Source: Clostridium sp. SCN 57-10 (GTDB taxonomy: Bacteria; Bacillota; Clostridia; Oscillospirales; Butyricicoccaceae). Taken from it: DNA of 8,603 nucleotides. The DNA lies in the NCBI GenBank assembly GCA_001725215.1, contig MEFT01000134.1, positions 1 to 8,603 of the forward strand. The letters run 5' to 3'. The translations under genes and the position numbers were made by a program. This document shows positions 5,969 through 8,603 of this stretch, piece after piece; the first letter of the stretch is position 1; every line of letters starts with the position of its first letter. The notes below the pieces were generated by a model, which saw only the letters and a list, made by a program, of their open reading frames with translations, was not told the DNA's origin and ran no database searches.

Positions 5969-6813
5969 TCGCCGACCTCCCGCTCCCGCTTGCGGCGGAC
6001 GTAAAGATAGAGAAAGATAAAAGCTGCAAGGGTCATGCTGACGAGGAAAGACGCGGCGCACAGGCGGTTGTAATTCAGCTTGAGAAAATTATTGTTCATG
6101 AAGTTTTGCAGCATGTAAAGACTGTTCGGTGGATGGTCGCCGTAAAGCCCGTACACCTCGCGAAACACCTGGAAGCAGTTGACGACCGACAGGATAATCA
6201 CGAAAAAAATCACGGGGGATATGATGGGAGTGACGACGCGGAAGGTGTATTTTACACCCGACGAGGAGTCGAGCGAAAACGCCTCGCGGTACTCTTTTGG
6301 AATCGCGGCGATCGCGCCGCCTAGTATAATCGTCATGTACCCAAGGTTTTTGACAAGGAACAGAAAGATGAGCACCCATCGGGCGTACGGGTCGCTGAAA
6401 TACTCCCTCGGCGTGCCGCTAAACAACCCACGCAGCGCATTGAGCATGCCGTTTACGCCGAAAACGGCGCTCCATCCGAGCAGCGCCGACGCGACGGGCA
6501 CGATCATCGGTGCGAGAAGCGCTCCGCGCACAAGCTTATGCCCGCCGTCTGCAAGCAGCATGGCAAGCAGCAGCGCGCCCAGCGTGAGCGCAGGTACGGA
6601 AACCGCCATGAAAATGGCGGTGTTGCGCACGGCGAGCTGGAATGCCGGATTGCGCAGCAGCTCGCTGAAGTTTCCAAGCCCGACAAAGCGCATATCGGCA
6701 ATACCTTTGCTGAATACATAACGAAGACTGATGACAAACGGGATCAGAAAAAACAGGCTGAGCCCCAATAAACTTGGCAGAACGTATGAAATCCCCCCCC
6801 GTTTTGCTCTCAT
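5965..6813 (-). CDS. MalF/UgpA-like sugar ABC transporter permease
   Basis: The protein has 282 residues, a normal size for a CUT1 permease of the short UgpA/MsmF kind, and would form one half of the membrane channel with the downstream MalG-like protein. It begins with a hydrophobic segment typical of the family (YVLPSLLGLSLFFLIPFVIS, 10-29), then FVGLGNFSELLRNPAF (43-58) as in most such permeases, then segments at about 64-88, 97-120, 146-170, 195-220 and 253-272. The EAA loop (about 174-200) is weak: EYREAFSLDSSSGVKYTFRV then VTPIISP, keeping the first Glu-Ala and final Pro but with SLDSSSG where AxIDGAS/AGA is usual. The start at 6813 is supported by GAGG (6820-6823) 6 bases upstream, which overlaps the stop codon of the exporter gene. 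Codons 4-8 contain a run of eight G (6793-6800 as C on the plus strand). A start at 6903 would lie inside the exporter gene and adds 30 residues unlike the family. Confidence 0.92.
   Translation of the reverse strand: MRAKRGGISYVLPSLLGLSLFFLIPFVISLRYVFSKGIADMRFVGLGNFSELLRNPAFQLAVRNTAIFMAVSVPALTLGALLLAMLLADGGHKLVRGALLAPMIVPVASALLGWSAVFGVNGMLNALRGLFSGTPREYFSDPYARWVLIFLFLVKNLGYMTIILGGAIAAIPKEYREAFSLDSSSGVKYTFRVVTPIISPVIFFVIILSVVNCFQVFREVYGLYGDHPPNSLYMLQNFMNNNFLKLNYNRLCAASFLVSMTLAAFIFLYLYVRRKREREVGE
6793..6800 (-). repeat. Homopolymer run of eight G in the 5' end of the permease gene
   Basis: Eight consecutive C on the plus strand give CGG GGG GGG on the coding strand, codons 5-7 of the MalF-like permease (Arg-Gly-Gly). 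Gain or loss of one base would end the protein early. It is the longest G/C homopolymer I noticed in the window. It may be a contingency-type slippage site or simply a chance run, and it is also a spot where sequencing errors are common. Confidence 0.6.
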
Positions 6814-6821
6814 ATGACACC

Positions 6822-8597
6822 TCACTTTTGCAGTGCATGCTCGTCCGCATGCGGTACGTTTGCCTCGCAGAAAAGCTGCCGGTAGAGCGCACACTCGCCG
6901 CATAACGACGCATGGCTGCCAAATGCCGCGATTTTGCCTTCGTCTACGACAAAAATGGTATCCGCTTTCATAATAGACGACGCTCTATGGCTAATCAATA
7001 AAACAGCGGCATGCTTTCTCAATTTGAGCAGAACCGACAGGACCTCTTGCTCCGCCTCTCCATCCAAATTAGCGGTAACTTCATCCAAAATTAAGATATC
7101 CGACCTTCGCAGCAACGCGCGCGCAATACCAAGCTTCTGCTTTTGACCGCTTGAGAGTGTTGATCCTCCTTCGCCAATGACTGTGTCAAACCGTTCGGGC
7201 AAGCTCATGATAAAATCATAGATATCCGCTTCGCGGCATGCGAGCTCGACATCGGTCAGTTCAGCACTCGTATTTGCGATTAAGAGGTTTTGGTAGATCG
7301 TATCGTTGAGAAAAAAGTCATCCTTCTGAATGTAAGTGATGGTTTTTCGCAGTTCTTTCAGCGAATAGGAATGATATGGTCTGCCATGCAGCTGAAAACC
7401 GCCGATGTTCGTGTCGTAAAACCGGACAAGCAGCTTGGCCAGGGTGCTTTTTCCACATCCATTCTTACCTACAAAGCAATACAGCCCTTCCCGCTCGATG
7501 GAAAAGCTTAAGTCGTTCAAAACCGGGACATCTGTCTCCGGGTAGCAGAAGCCGATGTTACTTGCCTGCAAGAAGGGAGGAAGATTTGTCCGCGCACTCG
7601 TTCTGTCTTGATCCTGTTCCTCGCTGTCCATGTTAAGAATATCGCTGATACGCCCGGCTGACACAAGTACGGTCTGCCTACTAATATTGAACGACCATAT
7701 TTTGCCTACTGATGAAAACATGATATTGATATAAGTATTAAACGAGATCATATCACCAAGTGTCAGCGCTCCGCCTTTGATGAGCAATGCCGAGGTATAG
7801 ATAATGTACATGGAAGATGCGAGCATAACCACGCTGCTGATAACGCTGATTACATTGCCCAGTAAAAGGTTCCTTTTGACGAGCCGCAGTCTGCGCGAGA
7901 TAATCTCGCTGTATTTTACGATGATCCCGTCTTCCATTTGAAAAGACTTGATACCCGAGTGATTGGCCAGTGTTTCGGTCAAAAAGCCGTAATGCTTGTC
8001 CTCAAGCTCGCGTTGGTGCTGCGCCAGTTTCTTATAGTGCTTACGCGCAAAGTAGGAAACAAGAAAAGACGCAGGCAAATAAAAAAACGCCACAGACGAC
8101 AGCCGAAGAGAGATTCCAATGATAAACCCAATGGATATAGCCAGATTCACTGCGATTTGGCCGATGTTCGTAATCAAATCCAAAAAGAACGACACAATGC
8201 CCTCCGAGTCGCCATTGAGTCGCGAGATATATTCTCCGCTTGTAAACTTGCTGAAATCTTTACACTTGGCGCGTACTACATTATCAAACAGACTTTGTCT
8301 AATGCGCGCAGCAATATGAAAAGATACCATTTCACCGCAGTATTTTTCAAAGAGGCTGAGGCCTAAGGTTAATAGCGTAACCCCACAATAGAGGGCTATC
8401 AAAACCATTAGGCCGTTGAGGTTCCCGCCGCTGATCGCATCCACCATCTTGCCGTAAATGTATGGCGAAGCGTTTCCTAATGCAACCCCGATCAAGATAA
8501 GCGCTGCGATAAAAAGAATTTGCCACTTTTGAGGGAGTAGATATTGCTTAAAGATTTGCTTTAACGTCTGACTCTCTCGCTTTTCATTCTCCTGCAT
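6822..8597 (-). CDS. Half-size ABC exporter (membrane domain fused to ATPase)
   Basis: This encodes 591 residues with the layout of MsbA/BmrA-type exporters. The type IV (exporter) membrane domain spans about residues 1-320, with membrane helices near 26-44, 63-83, 137-160, 166-184, 248-272 and 285-305. The ATPase domain spans about 343-575: Walker A GKNGCGKST (378-385 region), Q-loop TYIQKDDFFLNDTIYQN (421-437), signature LSSGQKQKLGIARALL (481-496), Walker B ILILDEVTANLD (501-512) and switch His537 in LLISHR. The signature is LSSGQ rather than LSGGQ. There is no N-terminal C39 peptidase domain, so it is not a bacteriocin-processing exporter. It would act as a homodimer or pair with a second half-transporter upstream. 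Substrate unknown; peptides, lipids or drugs are all possible for this family. GC content is clearly lower than in the permease genes that follow. ATG at 8597 is only 6 bases from the window edge, so the start is provisional; the stop is 8 bases before the next gene. Confidence 0.9.
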   Translation of the reverse strand: MQENEKRESQTLKQIFKQYLLPQKWQILFIAALILIGVALGNASPYIYGKMVDAISGGNLNGLMVLIALYCGVTLLTLGLSLFEKYCGEMVSFHIAARIRQSLFDNVVRAKCKDFSKFTSGEYISRLNGDSEGIVSFFLDLITNIGQIAVNLAISIGFIIGISLRLSSVAFFYLPASFLVSYFARKHYKKLAQHQRELEDKHYGFLTETLANHSGIKSFQMEDGIIVKYSEIISRRLRLVKRNLLLGNVISVISSVVMLASSMYIIYTSALLIKGGALTLGDMISFNTYINIMFSSVGKIWSFNISRQTVLVSAGRISDILNMDSEEQDQDRTSARTNLPPFLQASNIGFCYPETDVPVLNDLSFSIEREGLYCFVGKNGCGKSTLAKLLVRFYDTNIGGFQLHGRPYHSYSLKELRKTITYIQKDDFFLNDTIYQNLLIANTSAELTDVELACREADIYDFIMSLPERFDTVIGEGGSTLSSGQKQKLGIARALLRRSDILILDEVTANLDGEAEQEVLSVLLKLRKHAAVLLISHRASSIMKADTIFVVDEGKIAAFGSHASLCGECALYRQLFCEANVPHADEHALQK

Positions 8598-8603
8598 ATG
8601 ACC

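Noticed and set aside
5969..6061. Longer start for the MalG-like permease at 6061
   Set aside because: The extra 31 residues are an out-of-frame reading of the upstream permease gene, and the start at 5968 has GGAGG with ideal spacing.
6179..6721. Plus-strand open frame of 180 codons opposite the MalF-like permease
   Set aside because: Antisense to a clear permease gene, with no recognisable protein features.
6814..6903. Longer start for the MalF-like permease at 6903
   Set aside because: The extra 30 residues are an out-of-frame reading of the end of the exporter gene; the start at 6813 has its own GAGG site.
1..8603. CRISPR arrays, tRNA or rRNA genes, complete insertion sequences
   Set aside because: No regularly spaced repeats, no tRNA-like arms and no intact transposase were seen on either strand.

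Overview
The window looks like chromosomal DNA of an anaerobic Gram-positive bacterium of the Clostridia type. This is inferred from strong purine-rich ribosome binding sites, a dCache-HAMP-PAS sensor, a degraded Gram-positive-type phage terminase, and a CUT1-type sugar ABC operon. No marker allows a genus call. Base composition is uneven: hand-counted 60-base lines give about 50% GC in the exporter gene (7981-8040), 67% in the first permease (6481-6540) and 75% in the second (4801-4860). The intergenic stretches are AT-rich.

Layout from left to right. (1) 1-1402, minus strand: the first 467 residues of a membrane sensor with an extracytoplasmic Cache-type domain, HAMP and PAS; its output domain lies beyond the left edge. 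(2) 1403-1617: spacer with no recognisable gene. (3) 1618-1965, plus strand: a broken C-terminal remnant of a phage large terminase, readable only by switching frame twice. (4) 2023-2451, plus strand: an intact 142-residue all-helical protein with a good ribosome binding site, followed at once by an intrinsic terminator. (5) About 2495-2990: no intact gene; part of it (2541-2771, minus) reads like the decayed end of an unknown coding sequence. (6) 2991-8597, minus strand: one tightly packed operon, transcribed right to left. Its order is a half-size ABC exporter, a MalF-like permease, a MalG-like permease carrying a large extra C-terminal membrane region, and a MsmK/UgpC-type ATPase, ending in a hairpin terminator.

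How the operon may work. The two permeases and the MsmK-like ATPase are the parts of a carbohydrate-uptake ABC transporter, but no solute-binding protein is visible; it would have to be upstream of 8603 or elsewhere. The exporter gene stops 8 bases before the first permease start, that permease overlaps the second by ATGA, and the second overlaps the ATPase by 32 bases, so the four genes are probably cotranscribed and translationally coupled. The most unusual object is the 623-residue second permease. A complete MalG-like protein (about residues 1-250) runs on without a break into about 370 more residues. These contain an apparent small beta domain reminiscent of HlyD-type adaptor proteins and about five predicted membrane segments. 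A run of eight G at codons 5-8 of the first permease is a possible slippage site.
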